Part shown: in pieces, positions 1 to 14,029 of the stretch
How the letters are laid out: each line of letters begins with the position of its first letter
How positions within the stretch are numbered: the stretch's first letter is position 1
NCBI GenBank assembly: GCA_949752795.1
Contig: CATKHW010000558.1
Coordinates: 806,001-870,000 of the forward strand
Reading direction: 5' to 3'
Source: Hyperoodon ampullatus
Taxonomy: Eukaryota > Chordata > Mammalia > Artiodactyla > Ziphiidae
Length of the DNA: 64,000 bases
The notes under the pieces: generated by a model
Seen by the model: the letters and a program-made list of their open reading frames with translations, nothing else
The model's database searches: none
Told to the model about the DNA's origin: nothing
Position numbers and translations under genes: made by a program

Positions 1-3000
1 AGTTTTGTGAAGGCAGGTGTCAGGGAGCATTGTGAACACCTATGTCATGGCCCATTTTGATGACAATGGCATGGAGCATTGTGATGCCAAGTGTCATGGA
101 GTATTGTGATGACAAAGGTAATGGAGCATTGTGATGACAAGGGCTTGGAGCATTGTGATGACAAAGGTCATGGAGCACTGTGCTGACAAGGGCATGGAGC
201 ATTGTGATGACAAGGTTCATGGAGCTTTGTGCTGAGAAAGGCATGGAGCATTGTGATGACAAGTGTCACAAAGCATTTTGATGAAAAGTTCATGTAGCAT
301 TTTGGTGACAAATGTCACAGAGCCTTGTGAAGACGAGGGCATGGAACATTGTGATGACCAAGGTCTTGAAGCATTTTGATGACTGGAGTCACGGATCATT
401 GTGATGACAATGGCATGGAGCATTGTGATGACAGGGGCATGGAACATTGGTCTGACATGTTTCATGGATTATTGTGATGGCAATGGGCATGGCTCCTTGT
501 GATGACATGGGCATTGAGCATTGTGATGACAACGTCATGCAGAATTGTGAAGACAGGTGTCAGGGAGCATTGTGATGACCTATGTCATGGACAATTGTGA
601 TGACAATGGCATGGAGCATTGTGATGCCAAGTGTCATGGAGGATTGTGATGACAAAGGTAATGGAGCATTGTGATGACAACGGCTTGTATCATTGTAATG
701 ACAAGGGTCATTCAGAATTTTGATGACAAGTTTGTGAAGCATTGTGATGAAATGCGCATGAAGCTTGCTATGACAGGGGTCATGGAGCTTTGCGATGACA
801 AGTGCATGGAGAATTTTGATGAAAAGAGCATGTAAAATTGTGATGAGATGTGTCAAAGAGCATTGTGATGACAAGGACGTGGAGAATACTGATGACCAGG
901 GCATGGAGCATTGTGATGGCAAGACCGGGGAGCATTGTGATGAGTAGACCATGGATAATTGTGATGACGGGCATCATGGAGCACTGTAGTGACAAGGGGC
1001 ATGGAGCATTGTGATAACTGGTGTCATGGAGCATTGTGATGACAGGGGTCATGGAGCATTGTGATGACAAGGTTCATGGAGCATTCGGACGACAAGCTTG
1101 AGGAGTATGATGATGACAATTGCAGGGAGCATTGTGATGAAAAGGCCATTGAGCATTGTGATGACAAGGGCAGGGAGCAATGTGATGAGAGTGTTCATGG
1201 AGCATTGTGATGACAATGGCATGGAGTATTGTGATGCCAAGGGTCATGGAGTTTTGTGATGACAAAGGTCATGGAGCATTTTGATGACAAGTGCGTGGTG
1301 CATTGTGATGAGAAGGGCAGGGAGCATTGTGATGACAGGGTCATGGAGCAATTTGATGAAAAGGGTCAGGGAACATTTTGATGACAGAAGTCATGGAACA
1401 TTGTGATGTCAGTGGTCATGGAGCATTTTGATGATAAGGGCATGTAGCATTTTGATGACAGGTGTCATGGAACCTTGTGATGACAGGGGTGAGGGAGTAT
1501 TGTGATGACTAGTGATGGAACATTGTGATATCAGTGGTGAGAGAGCATTTAGATGAGAAGTGCATGGAGCATTGTGATAAAATGGTTTATGGAGCATTGT
1601 GATGACAAGTTGTGGAGCATTGTGATGACAAGTGCATGGCACATTGTGATGACATGTGTCTTGGAGCATTGTGCTGAGAAGCACATGGAGCATTGTGATG
1701 ACAAGGGTCATGGAGCATTGTGCTGACAAAGGCATGGAGCATTGTAATGAGAAGTGTTACAGAGCATTGTGATGACGAGGGAATGGACAATTGTGATGAC
1801 AAAGGACATAAAGCATTGTGATGACTGGAGTCAAGGAACATTATGATGTGAGGGGTAATGGAGCATTGTGATTAAAAGGGCATGGAGCATTGTGATGACA
1901 GCGGCATGGAGCATTGGTCTGACAAGTTTCATGGATTATTGCTATGACAGTGGGCATGGAGCATTGTGATGACAGAGGTCGTGGATCATTTTCATTTCAA
2001 GGACCATGGCGCATTGTGATGACAAGGGCATCAAGCAATGTGAACCCAAGTTTCATCGAGGATTTTGATGACAATGGGAATGGAGCATTGTGATGACAAG
2101 TTCATGAAGCATTTTGCTGACAAATGCATGGAACATTTTGATGACAAGGGTCATGGAGCACTGTGATGACAAGCGTCACTGAACATTGTGATTACAGGGG
2201 TCATGGAGCATTGTGATGACAAGGTCGTAGATTATTGTGAAGACAGTTGTCAGGGAGCATTGTGGTGACATATGTCATGTTCCATTGTGATGACAATGGC
2301 ATGGAGCATTGTGATGCCAAGTGTCATGGAGAAATGTGATGACAAATATAATGGAGCATTGTGATGACAAGGGCTTGGAGCCTTGTGATGACAAGGGTTA
2401 TGGAGCATTGTGATGACAAGGGAAAGGATCATTGTGATGACAAGGGTCATGGAGCATTTTGATGACAAGAGTCCAGGATCATTGTGTTGTCAGGGGTCAT
2501 GGATCGTTGTGATGAGAGTGGTCATGGAGCATAGTGATGACAGGGTTCATGGGGCATTGTGAAGTGAAGGTCATGGAGCATTGGGCTGTAAATATTCATG
2601 GAGTATTGTGATGACAGGGGTCATGGAGCATTTTGATGACAAGGGAATGGAGCATTGTGATGAAAAGGGCATGGAGCATGGTGATGAGAAGGCCATGGAG
2701 CATTTTGAAGACATGCTTCATGAAGCTTTGTGATGACAAGGGCATGGAGCATTGTGATTACAGGAGTCTTGGAGTATTGTGATGAAAAGTGCATGGATCA
2801 TTGTGATGAAAAATGCATGGAGCCTTGTCATGACAGGTTTCAAGGAGCATATTCAAGACAATTGTCAGGGAGCATTGTGATGACAAGTTTATTGAGAATT
2901 GTGATGAAAAATGTCATGGAGTATTGTGAATAGAACACCATGGATAATTGTGATGATGAGCGTCATGGGGCGTTGTGATGACAAGTGTTATGGAACATTG

Positions 3001-6000
3001 TGATCACAAGGGTTTGGAGCATTGTGATGACAGAGGTCATGGAGCATTTTCATTTCATTGTGATGACAATAGCATGAAACATTATGATGATGGGCATGGT
3101 GCATTGTGATGACAGGGTTCATGGTTCATTGAGATGAAAAGAGGCATGGAGCATTGTGATTACAGTGGTCTTGGAGCATTGCGATGACCAGGTCATGGAG
3201 CATTGTGATGAGAAGGCGAAGGCGCATTCTGATGACATGCGTCATGGAGCTTTGTGATGACAAGGGCATGGAGCATTGTGATTACAGGTGTCTTGGAGCA
3301 TTGTGATGACAAGGGTCATGGAGCCTTGTGATGAGAAGGCCGTGGAACATTGTAATGGCAGTTTTCATGGAGCATTGTTATCACAGTGGTAATGGAGCAT
3401 TTTCATGACAAGGGCATGGAGCACTGGTCTGAAAATTTTCATGGATTATTGTGATGAGAGGGGGCATGGAGCATTGTGATGACAAGGGCACGGAACACTG
3501 TGATATATGGGTCATGGAGGATTGTAATGACAAGCCTTGGAGCTTTGTGTTAAGAAGGGCATCGAGCATTGTGATGAAAATCATCATGGAGCCTGTGATG
3601 ACAAGGACATGTAACAATGTGTTGAGAGGGTTCATGGAGCGTTTTGATGACAATGGCATGGATCATTGTGATGCCAAGGGTCAAGGAGCTTTGTGATGAC
3701 AAAGGTCATGGAGGGTTTTGATGACAAGGGCGTGGTGCACTGTGATGAGAAGGGCAGTGAGCATTGTGATGAAAGGTTCATGGAGCAATTTGATGAAAAG
3801 TGTCATGGGACATTTTGATGACAAGGGTTATGGAAAATTGTGATGTCAGGGGTCAGGGAGCATTGTGATGAAAAGTGTCATTGAGAATTGTGATGACAGG
3901 GGTCATGGAACATTGTGATGACAGGGGTGAGGGAGTATTGTGATGACTAGTGATGGAACATTATGATATCAGTGATGGGAGAGCCTTTTGATGGGAAGTG
4001 CATGGAGCATTGTGATGACAATGTTTATGGAGCACTGTGATGACAAGGTTGTGGAGCATTGTGATGACAAGCGCATGTCGCATTGTGATGACACAGGTCA
4101 TGGGGCATTGTGCGGACATGCACATGGAGCATTGTAATGACAAGGGTCATGGAGAATTGTGCTGACAAAGGCATGGAGCATAGTGATCACATGAGTAAGA
4201 GAACACTGTAATGAAAATTTCATGTAGCATTGTGGTGACAAATGTCACAGAGCCTTTTGATGACGAGGGCAAGCACCATTTTGATGACAGGGGTCATGGA
4301 GCATTTTGATGACTGTGGTCATGGAGCATTGTGATGACATGGGTCATGGAGCATTGTAATGAGACGGTCATTGAGCATTGGGCTGAAAATGTACATATAG
4401 TATTGTGATGACAGGGGTCATGGAGCATTGTGATGACAAGGGAATGGAGCACTGTGATGACAAGGTCCTGGAGCATTGTGATGAGAGGACCATGGAGCCT
4501 TGTGATGACAAGTGTCATGGAGCATTCTGATGAAAAGGTGTATGGAGCATTGTGATTACAGGGGATTTGTAGCATTGTGATGACAAGGGCATGGAGCATT
4601 GTGATGTGAAGGCCATGGAGCATTCTGATGACATGCATCGTGGAGCTTTGTGATGACAGGGACATGGATCATTGTGATGAAAATTGCATGGTGCATTGTC
4701 ATGACAGGGTTCAAATAGCATACTGATGAGAAGTTTCAAGGAGCATTGTGAAGATAAGTGTATTGAGCATTGTGATGACAAGGTCATGGAGCATTGTGAT
4801 GAGAAGACCACTGATAATTGTGATGACAAGCCTCATGGGGCATTGTGATGACAAGAGTTATAGAACATTGTGATCAGAAGGGTTTGGAGCATTGTGATGA
4901 CAGAGGTCATTGAACATTTTGATTTCATTGTGATGACAACAGCATGAAATATTATGCGATGGGCATGGTGCATTGTGATGACAGAGTTCATGGAGCATTG
5001 AGATGAAAAGGGGCATGGAACACTGTGATTACAGGGGTCTTGCAGCATTGTGATGACAAGGGCATGGAGCATTCTGATGAGAAGGCCATGGAGCATTCTG
5101 ATGACTTGCGTCATGGAGCTTTGTGATGACAAGGGCATGGAGCATTGTGATTAGAGGGGTCTTGGAGCATTGTGATGATAAGGTTCATGGAGGCTTGTGA
5201 TGACAAATGTAATGGAGCATTTTGATGACAAGGGCTTAGAGTATCGTGATGACAAGGGTCATGTAGCATTGTGAAGACAAGGGCATGGAGCATTTTGATG
5301 ACAGGGTCATGGAGCAATTTGATGAAAAGTATCATGGAATATTTTGATGACAGTGGTTATGGAACACTGTTATGTCAGGGGTCATGGAGCATTGTGATGA
5401 AAAGGGTCATGGAGGATTTTGATGACAGGGGTTATGGAACATTGTGATGTCAGGGTTCATGGAGCACTGTGATGATAAGGTCATGTAGCATTGTAATGAC
5501 AGGGATCATGGAACATTGTGATGACGGGGGGAGAGAGCATTTTGATGAGAAATGCATGGAACACTGTGATGACAAGGTTTTTGGAGCACAGTAATGACAA
5601 GAATGTGGAGCATTGTGATGACAAGCGCATGGCGCAATGTGATGACATGGGTTATGGAGCATTGTGCTCACAAGCGCATGGAGCATTGTGATGACAAAGC
5701 TCATGGAGAATTGTGGTGACAAAGTCATGGAGCATGGTGATGACAAGGATCACAGAGCATTGTTATGAAAAGTTCATGGAGCATTGTGGTGCGAAAGGTT
5801 ACAGAGCCTTGTGTGACGAGGACATGGACCATTGTGATGACAAATGTCATGAAGCCTTGTGATGACAGGAGTCATAGAGCATTGAGATGACTGGGGTCTT
5901 GGAGCACTGTGATGACAAGGACATGGAGCATTGTGATGAGAAGGCAATGGAGCATTCTGATGACATGCATCATGGAGCTTTGTGATTAAAGGTCATGGAG

Positions 6001-9000
6001 CATTGTGATTACAGGGGTCTCGGAGCATTGTGATGAAAATGGTATGGATCATTGTGATGAAAAAGGCATGGAGCCTTGTCATGACACGGTTCAAGGAGCA
6101 TACTGATGACAAGTGTCAGGGAGCATTGTGATGACAAGTGTATTGAGCATTGTGATGACAAAGGTCATGGAGCACTGTGATGAGAAGACCAAGGATAATT
6201 GTGATGATGAGCGTCATGGTGCATTGTGATGACAATGGTTATGGAACATTGTGATCACAAGGGTTTGGAGCATTTTGATGACAGAGGTCATGGAGCATAT
6301 TGATTTCATTGTGATGACGATAGCATGAAGCATTATGATGATGGACATGGTGCATTGTGATGACAGGGTCATGGAGCAATTTGATGAAAAGTGTCATGGA
6401 ACATTTTGATGACAGTGGTTATGGAACACTGTGATGTCAGGGGTCTTCGAGCCTTGTGATGAAAAGGGTGATGGAGCATTCTGATGACAGAGGATATGGA
6501 ACATTTTGATGTCAGGGGTCATGGAGCATTGTGATGATATGTCATGTAGCATTGTGATGACAGACGTCATGGAAAATTGTGATGACATTGGTGAGGGAGT
6601 ATTGTGATGACTAGTGATGGAACATTGTGATATCAGTGGTGAGAAAGCATTTTGATGAGAAGTGCATGGAACATTGTGATGACAATGTTTATGGAGCATT
6701 GTGATGACAAGGTTTATGGAGCATTGTGATGACAAGGCTGTGGAACATTGTGATGACAAGTGCATAGCGCATTTTGATGACATGGGTCATGGAGCATTTT
6801 GCTGAGAAGCGCATGGAGCATTGTGATGACAAGGGTCATGCAGCATTGTGCTGACAAAGGCATGGAACATTGTGATGAGAACGGTCACAGAGCATTGTGA
6901 TGAAAAGTTCATGGAGCATTGTGACAATGGTCACAGAGCCTTGTGATGAGGAGTTCAAAGACCATTGTGATGACAAAGGTCATGAAGGATTGTGATGACT
7001 GGAGTCACGGAACACTGTGATGACAAGGGTATGGAGCATTCTGATGACAGGGGCATGGTGCATTGGTCTGACAAGTTTCATGGTTTATTGTCATGACAGT
7101 GGGCAAGGCGCATTCTGATGAGAAGTGCATGGAGCATTGTGATGAGAAGGTCATGGATTACTGTGAAGAGAGCGGTCTGGGAGCATTGTGATGACATATG
7201 TCATGGTCCATTGTGATGACAATGGCACGGAGCATTGTGATGCCAAGTGTCATGGAGGAATGTGATGACAAAGTTAATGGAGCATTGTGATGACAGGGGT
7301 TTGGAGCATTGTGATGACAAGGGTCATGGAGCATTCTGATGACAAGGGCATGGAGGATTGTGATGACAAGGGACATTGAGAATTTTGATGACAAGTTCGT
7401 GAAGCATTCTGAGGAAAAGCACATGGAGCTTACTATGACAGGGGTCATGGAGCATTTCAATGACAAGTGCATGGAGAATTGTGATGACAAGAGCATGTAA
7501 CACTGTGATGAGAAGTGTCATGGAGCATTGTGATGGCAAGACCGTGGAGCATTGTGATGAGAAGACCATGGATAATTTTGATGATGAGCGTCATGGAGCA
7601 CTAATGACAAGGTGCATGGAGCACTTAGATGACAGGTGTCATGGAGCATTGTCATGACAGGGGTCATGGAGCATTGTGATGACAAGGGTCATGGAGCATT
7701 CTGATGACAAGCTTGTGGAGTATTGTGATGACAATGGCATGGAGCATTGTGAGGAAAAGGACATGGGGCATTGTGATGAAAAAGGCATGGAGCCTTTTCA
7801 TGACAGGGTTCAAGGAGCATTCTGAAGAAAAGTGTCAGGGAGCATTGTGATGACAAGTGTATTGAGCATTGTGATGACAAAGATCATGGAGCACTGAGAT
7901 GAGAAGTCCATTGATAATTGTGATGACCAGCATCATGTGGCATTGTGATGACAAGTGTTATGGAACATTGTGTTCAGAATGGTTTGGTGCATTGTTTTGA
8001 CAGAGGTCATTGAGCATTTTGATTTCATTGTGATGACAATAGCATGAAATATTATGGTGATGGGCACGGTGCATTGTGATGACAGGGTTAATGGAGCATT
8101 GAGATGAAAAGGGGCATGGAGCATTGTGATTACAGGGCTGTTGGAGCTTTGTGATGACAAGGGCATGGATTATTGTGATGACAGGCATCATGGAGCATTG
8201 TGATAACAAGGGTCATGGAGCATTCTGATGACAAGCTTGTGGAGTATTGTGATGACAATGGCATGGAACATTGTGATGAAAAGGGCATGGAGCATTGTGA
8301 TGAAAAAGGCATGGAGCCTTTTCATGACAGGGTTCAAGGAGCATTCTGACGAAAAGTGTCAGGGAGCATTGTGAAGACAAGTGTATTGAGCATTGTGATG
8401 ACAAAGTTCATGGAGCATTGTCATGACAACGGCATGGAGTATTGTGATGACAGGCATCATGTAGCGTTGTGATGACAACTGTTATGGAACATTGTGATCA
8501 CAAGAGTTTGGAGCATTGTGATGACAAAGGTCATGGAATATATTGATTTCAAGAATCACGGAGCATTGTGATGACAAGGGCATGAAACAATGTGATCCCA
8601 AGGTTCACGGAGGATTGTGATGACAATTCCATGGAGCATTGTGATGACAAGGTCATGTAGCATTTTGCTGACAAAGGCATGGAGAATTGTGATGACAAGT
8701 GTCATGGAGCTCTGTGACAACAAGCATCAAGGAGCATTGTGATTACAGGGGTCATGGAGCATTGGGAAGACAAGCACATGGAACATTCTGATGACAAGTA
8801 GCATGGATCATTTTGATGACTGTGGTCATGTAGCATTGTGATGACATGTGTCATGGAGCTCAGTGATGAGAAGGTCATGGAGCATTGGGCTGAAAATATT
8901 CATGGAGTACTGTGATGACAGGGGTCATGGAGCATTGTGATGAGAAGGGAATGGAGCAATGTGATGAGAATGTCCTGGAGCATTGTGATGAGAGGGCCAT

Positions 9001-10200
9001 GGAGCCTTGTGATGACAAGTGTCATGGAGCATACTGATGAAAAGTTGCAAGGAACATTGAGATTACAGGGGTTTTGAAGCATTGTGATGACAAGGGCATG
9101 GAGTATTGTGATGAGAAAGCAATGGAGCATTCTGATGACATGCGTCATGGAGCTTTGTGATGACAAGGACATGGAGCATTGTGATTACAGGGGACTTGGA
9201 GCATTGTGATGAAAAGGGAATGGATCATTGTGATGAAAAATGCATGGAGCCTTGTCATGACAGGCTTCAAGGAGCATACTGATGACAACTGTCAGGGAGC
9301 ATTGTGATGATAAGTGTATTGAGCATTGTGATGACAAAGATCATGGAGCATTGTGATGAGAAGACCATGGATAATTGTGATGACCAGCGTCATGGGGCAT
9401 TGTGATGACAAGTGTTATGGAACATTGTGATCAGAAGAGTTTGGTGCATTGTGATGACAGAGGTCATTGAGAGTTTTGATTTCATTGTGATGACAATAGC
9501 ATGAAATATTATGGTGATGGACACGGTCAATGGTTATGATAGGGTTCATGGAGCATTGAGATGAAAAGGGCATGGAGCATTGTGATTACATGGCTGTTGG
9601 AGCATTGTGATGACAAGGGCATGGAGCATTGTGATGAGAAAGCCATGGAGCATTCAGATGACATGCGTCATGGACCTTTGTGATGACAAGGGCATGGAGC
9701 ATTGTGATTACAGGGGTCTTGGAGCATTGTGATGACAAGTGTCATGGAGGATTGTGATGACAAGGCCGTGGAGGCTTCTGATGACAAGGCCGTGGAACCT
9801 TGGGATGGCAGGGGTCATGGATCATTCTTATGACAGGGTAATGGAGCTTTGTGATGACAAAAGTCATGTGGCATTTTGATGACAAGGGCGTGGTGCATTG
9901 TGTTGACAGAGGTCATGGAGAATTTTGATGACAAGTTCGTTGTGCATTGTGATGAGAAGGGCAGGGAGCATTGTGATGAGAGGGTCTTGGAGCAAATTGA
10001 TGAAAAGTGTCAGGGAACATTTTGATAGCAGTGGTTATGGAACATTGTGTTGACAAAGGCATGGAGTATTGTGATGTGGAGGCAATGGAGCATTCTGATG
10101 ACATGCATCATGGTGCTTTGTGATGAAAAGGACATGGAGCACTGTGATTACAGGGGTCATAGAGAATTGCGATGACAAGTGCATGGAGAATTGTGATTAA
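1..10200. repeat. Diverged, shuffled section of the array
   Basis: Monomers here vary widely and no single HOR period holds throughout. Landmark clusters shared with the rest of the window still appear: the GAAGACAGGTGTCAGGG marker near 8, 549 and, in variant form, 2,230 and 7,170, and the TTTCATTGTGATGACAATAG marker near 3,055, 4,917, 6,299, 8,018 and 9,475. Short-range duplications are visible at about 541 bp (1-170 against 542-711) and at 524 bp. The greater divergence suggests an older or less often homogenised part of the array. No gene or other element is seen. Confidence 0.8.
7677..8414. repeat. Local duplication at 524-bp offset
   Basis: About 215 bp from 7,677 recurs from 8,201 with few differences. 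Both copies carry the rare variant GATGACAAGCTTGTGGAGTA and the GTTCAAGGAGCATTCTGA cluster. The copies then diverge beyond about 7,890 and 8,414. One copy has one extra monomer-length stretch balanced by small differences elsewhere, consistent with unequal exchange between misaligned monomers. Confidence 0.75.
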
Positions 10201-12496
10201 AATATCATGTAACATTGTGATAAGAAGTATCATGGAGCATTGTGATGACAAGGACTTGGAGAATTGTGATGACATGGGAAATGGAGCATTGTGATGGCAA
10301 GACCGTGGAGCTTTGTGATGAGAAGATCACGGATAATTGTGATGACGAGTGTCATGGAGCACTGTAATGACAAGGGGCATGGAGCATTGTGATTACAGGG
10401 GTCTTGGAGCATTGTGATGACAAGGGCATGGAGCATTGTGATGAGAAGGCCTCGGAGCATTCTGATGACGTGCGTCATGATTCTTTGTTATGACAAGGGC
10501 ATGGAAAATTGTGATTAGAGGGGTCTTGGAGCACTGTGATGACAAGGGTCATGGAGCCTTGTATGACAAGGCCGTGGAACATTGTGATGGCAGGGGTCAT
10601 TGTTATGACAGGGGTAATGGAGAATTGTGATGACAAGGGCATGGAATATTGGTCTGAAAATTTCATGGATTATTGTGATGAGATTCGGCATGGAGCATTG
10701 TGATGACTAGGGCACGGAACACTGTGACACATGTGCCATGGGGGATTGTAATGACAAGGGCATGGAGCATTGTGATGAGAAGAGTATCGAGCATTGTGAT
10801 GACAAGCGTCATGGAGCATTGTGCTGACAAGGGCTTGGAGCAATGTGATGAGAGGTTTCATGTAGCATTGTGAAGAAATGGCATGGAGCATTGTGATGCC
10901 AAGGGTCATGGAGCTTTGTGATGACAAAGGTCATGGAGCATTTTGATGACAAGGTCGTGGTGCATTGTGATGAGAAGGGCAGGGAGCATTGTGATGACAG
11001 GGTCATGGAGCAAATTGACGAAAAGTGTCATGGAACATTTTGATTACAGGGGTTATGGAACACTGTGATGTCAGGGGTCATGGAGCATTTTGATGAAAAT
11101 GGTCATGGAGCATTCTGATGAAAAGGTGCATGGAGCATTGTGATTACAGGGGTTTTGAAGCATTGTGATGACAAGGGCAAGGAGCATTGTGATGAGAAGG
11201 CAATGGAGCATTCTGATGACATGCATCATGGAGCTTTGTGATGACAAGGACATGGAGCATTGTGGTGACAAAGGTCACAGAGCCTTGTGTAACGAGGGAA
11301 TGGACCATTGTGATGACAAATGTCATGAAGCATTGTGATGACTGGAGTCACGGAGCATTGTGATGAAAGGGGTCATTGAGGATTGTGATGACAAGGGCAT
11401 GGTGCATTGTGATGACAGGGACATCGAACATTGGTCTGACAAGTTTCATGGATTATTGTGATGACAGTGGGCATGGCACATTGTGATGACAAGGGAATGG
11501 AACATTGTGATGACAAGGTCATGGAGTATTGTGAAGACAGGTGTCAGGGAGCATTGTGATGACATATGTCATTGTCCATTGTGATGACAATGGCATGGAG
11601 CATTGTGATACCAAGTGTCATGGAGGATTGTGATGACAAAGGTAATGGAGCATTTTGATGACAAGAGCTTGGGACATTGTGATGAAAAGTGTAATGGGGC
11701 ATTGTGATGACAAGGGCCATTGAGAACTTTGATGACAACGACGTGAAGCATTGTGATGACAAGCGCATGGAGCTTTCTATGACAGTGGTCATAGAGAATT
11801 GCGATGACAAGTGTATGAAGAATTCTGATGACAAGATCATGTAACATTGTGATAAGAAGTGTCATGGAGCTTTGTGATGACAAGGACGTGGAGAATTGTG
11901 ATGACATGGCACATTCAGCATTGTGTTGACCAGGGCATGGAGCATTGTGATGGCAAGACCGTGGAGCATTGTGATGAGAAGATCACGGATAATTGTGATG
12001 ATGAACGTCTTGGAGCTCTGTAATGACAAGGGGCAAGGAGCATTGTGATTACAGAGGTTTTGGAGCATTGTGATGACAAGGGAATGGAGCATTTTAATGA
12101 GAAGGCCATGGAGCATTCTGTTGACATGCAACATGAATCATTGTGACGACAAGGGCACGGAGCATTGTGATTACAGATGTCTTGGAGCACTATGATGACA
12201 AGGGTCATGGAGCCTTGGATTACAAGGCCGTGGAACATTGTGATGGCAGCAGTCATGGAGCATTGTTATGACAGGGGTAATGGAGCATTGTGATGACAAG
12301 GGCATGGAACATTACTCTGAAAATTTCATGGATTATTGTGATGAGATTAGGCATGGAGCATTGTGATGACTAGGGCACGGAACACTTTGATACATGTGTC
12401 ATGGAGGACTGTAATGACAAGGGCATGGAGCATTGTGATGAGAAGAGTATCGAGCATTGTGATGACAAGCGTCATGGAGCATTGTGCTGACAAGGG

Positions 12497-12642
12497 CATG
12501 GAGCAATGTGATGAGAGGTTTCATGTAGCATTGTGATAAAATGGCATGGAGCATTGTGATGCAAAGGGTCATGGAGCAATGTGATGAGAGGTTTCATGTA
12601 GCATTGTGATAAAATGGCATGGAGTATTTTGATGCCAAGGTT
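12497..12642. repeat. 73-bp (three-monomer) tandem duplication
   Basis: A three-monomer block containing GAGCAATGTGATGAGAGG, then TTTCATGTAGCATTGTGATA and AAATGGCATGG, starts at 12,501 and repeats at 12,574. Related positions at 10.85, 14.23, 14.98, 16.91, 54.63, 58.35 and 63.0 kb have it once. This is a small-scale expansion of exactly three units. Confidence 0.8.
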
Positions 12643-14029
12643 CATGGAGCTTTGTGATGTCAAAGGTCATGGAGCATTTTGATGACAAGGTCGTAGTGCA
12701 TTGTGATGAGAAGGGCAGGGAGCATTGTGATGACAGGGTCATGGAGCAAACTGATGAAAAGTGTCATGGAACATTTTGATGACACTGGTTATGGAACATT
12801 GTGATGTCAGGGGTCATGGAGCGTTTTGATGAAAAGTGTCATGGAGCATTCTGATGAAAAGGTGCATGGAGCATTGTGATTACAGGGGTTTTGAAGCATT
12901 GTGATGACAAGGGCATGGAATATTCTGATGAGAAGGCAATGGAGCATTCTGATGACATGCGTCATGGAGCTTTGTGATGACAAGGACTTGGAGCATTGTG
13001 ACTGCAGGGGTCTTGGAGCATTGTGATGAAAAGGGAATGGATCATTGTGATGAAAAATGCATGGAGCCTTGTCATGACAGTGTTCAAGGAGCATACTGAT
13101 GACAACTGTAAGGGCGCATTGTGATGATCATTGTATTGAGCATTGTGATGACAAAGATCATGGAGCATTGTGATGAGAAATCCATGGATAATTGTCATGA
13201 CCAGCCTCATGGGGCATTGTGATGACAAGTGTTATGGAACATTGTGATCAGAAGGGTTTGGTGCATTGTGATGACAGAGATCATTGAGCAGTTTGATTTC
13301 ATTGTGATGACAATAGCATGAAATATTATGGTGATGGACACGGTGCATTGTGATGAAAGTGTTCATGGAGCATTGATATAAAAAGAGGCATGGAGCATTG
13401 TGATTACAGGGATGTTGGTGCATTGTGAGTACAAAGACATGGAGCATTGTGATGATAAGGCCATGGAGCATTCAGATGACATGCGTCATGGAGCTTTGTG
13501 ATGACAAGGGCATGGAGCATTGTGATTACAGGGGTCTTGGAGCACTGTGATGACAAGGGTCATGGAGGCTTGTGATTACAAGGCCGTGGAACCTTGTGAT
13601 GGCAGGGGTCATGGATCATTGTTAAGAGAGGGGTAATGGAGCTTTTTGATGACAATGGTCATGCGGCATTTTGATGACAAGCTCGTTGTGCATTGTGATG
13701 AGAAGCACAGGGAGCATTGTGATGACAGGGTCTTGGAGCAAATTGATGAAAAGTGTCATGGAATATTTTGAGAACAGGGGTTATGGAAAATTGTGATTAC
13801 AAGGGCATGGAGCATTGTGATGAGAAGTCCTCGGAGCATTCTGTTGACATGTGTCATAAATTTTTGTGACCAAAAGGGCATGGAAATTTGTGATTACAGG
13901 GGTCTTGGATCACTGTGATGGCAAGGGTCATGGAGCCTTGGACGACAAGGCCGTGGAACATTGTGATGGCAGGGGTCATGGAGCATTGTTATGACAGTGG
14001 TAATGGAGCATTGTGATGACAAGGGCAGG

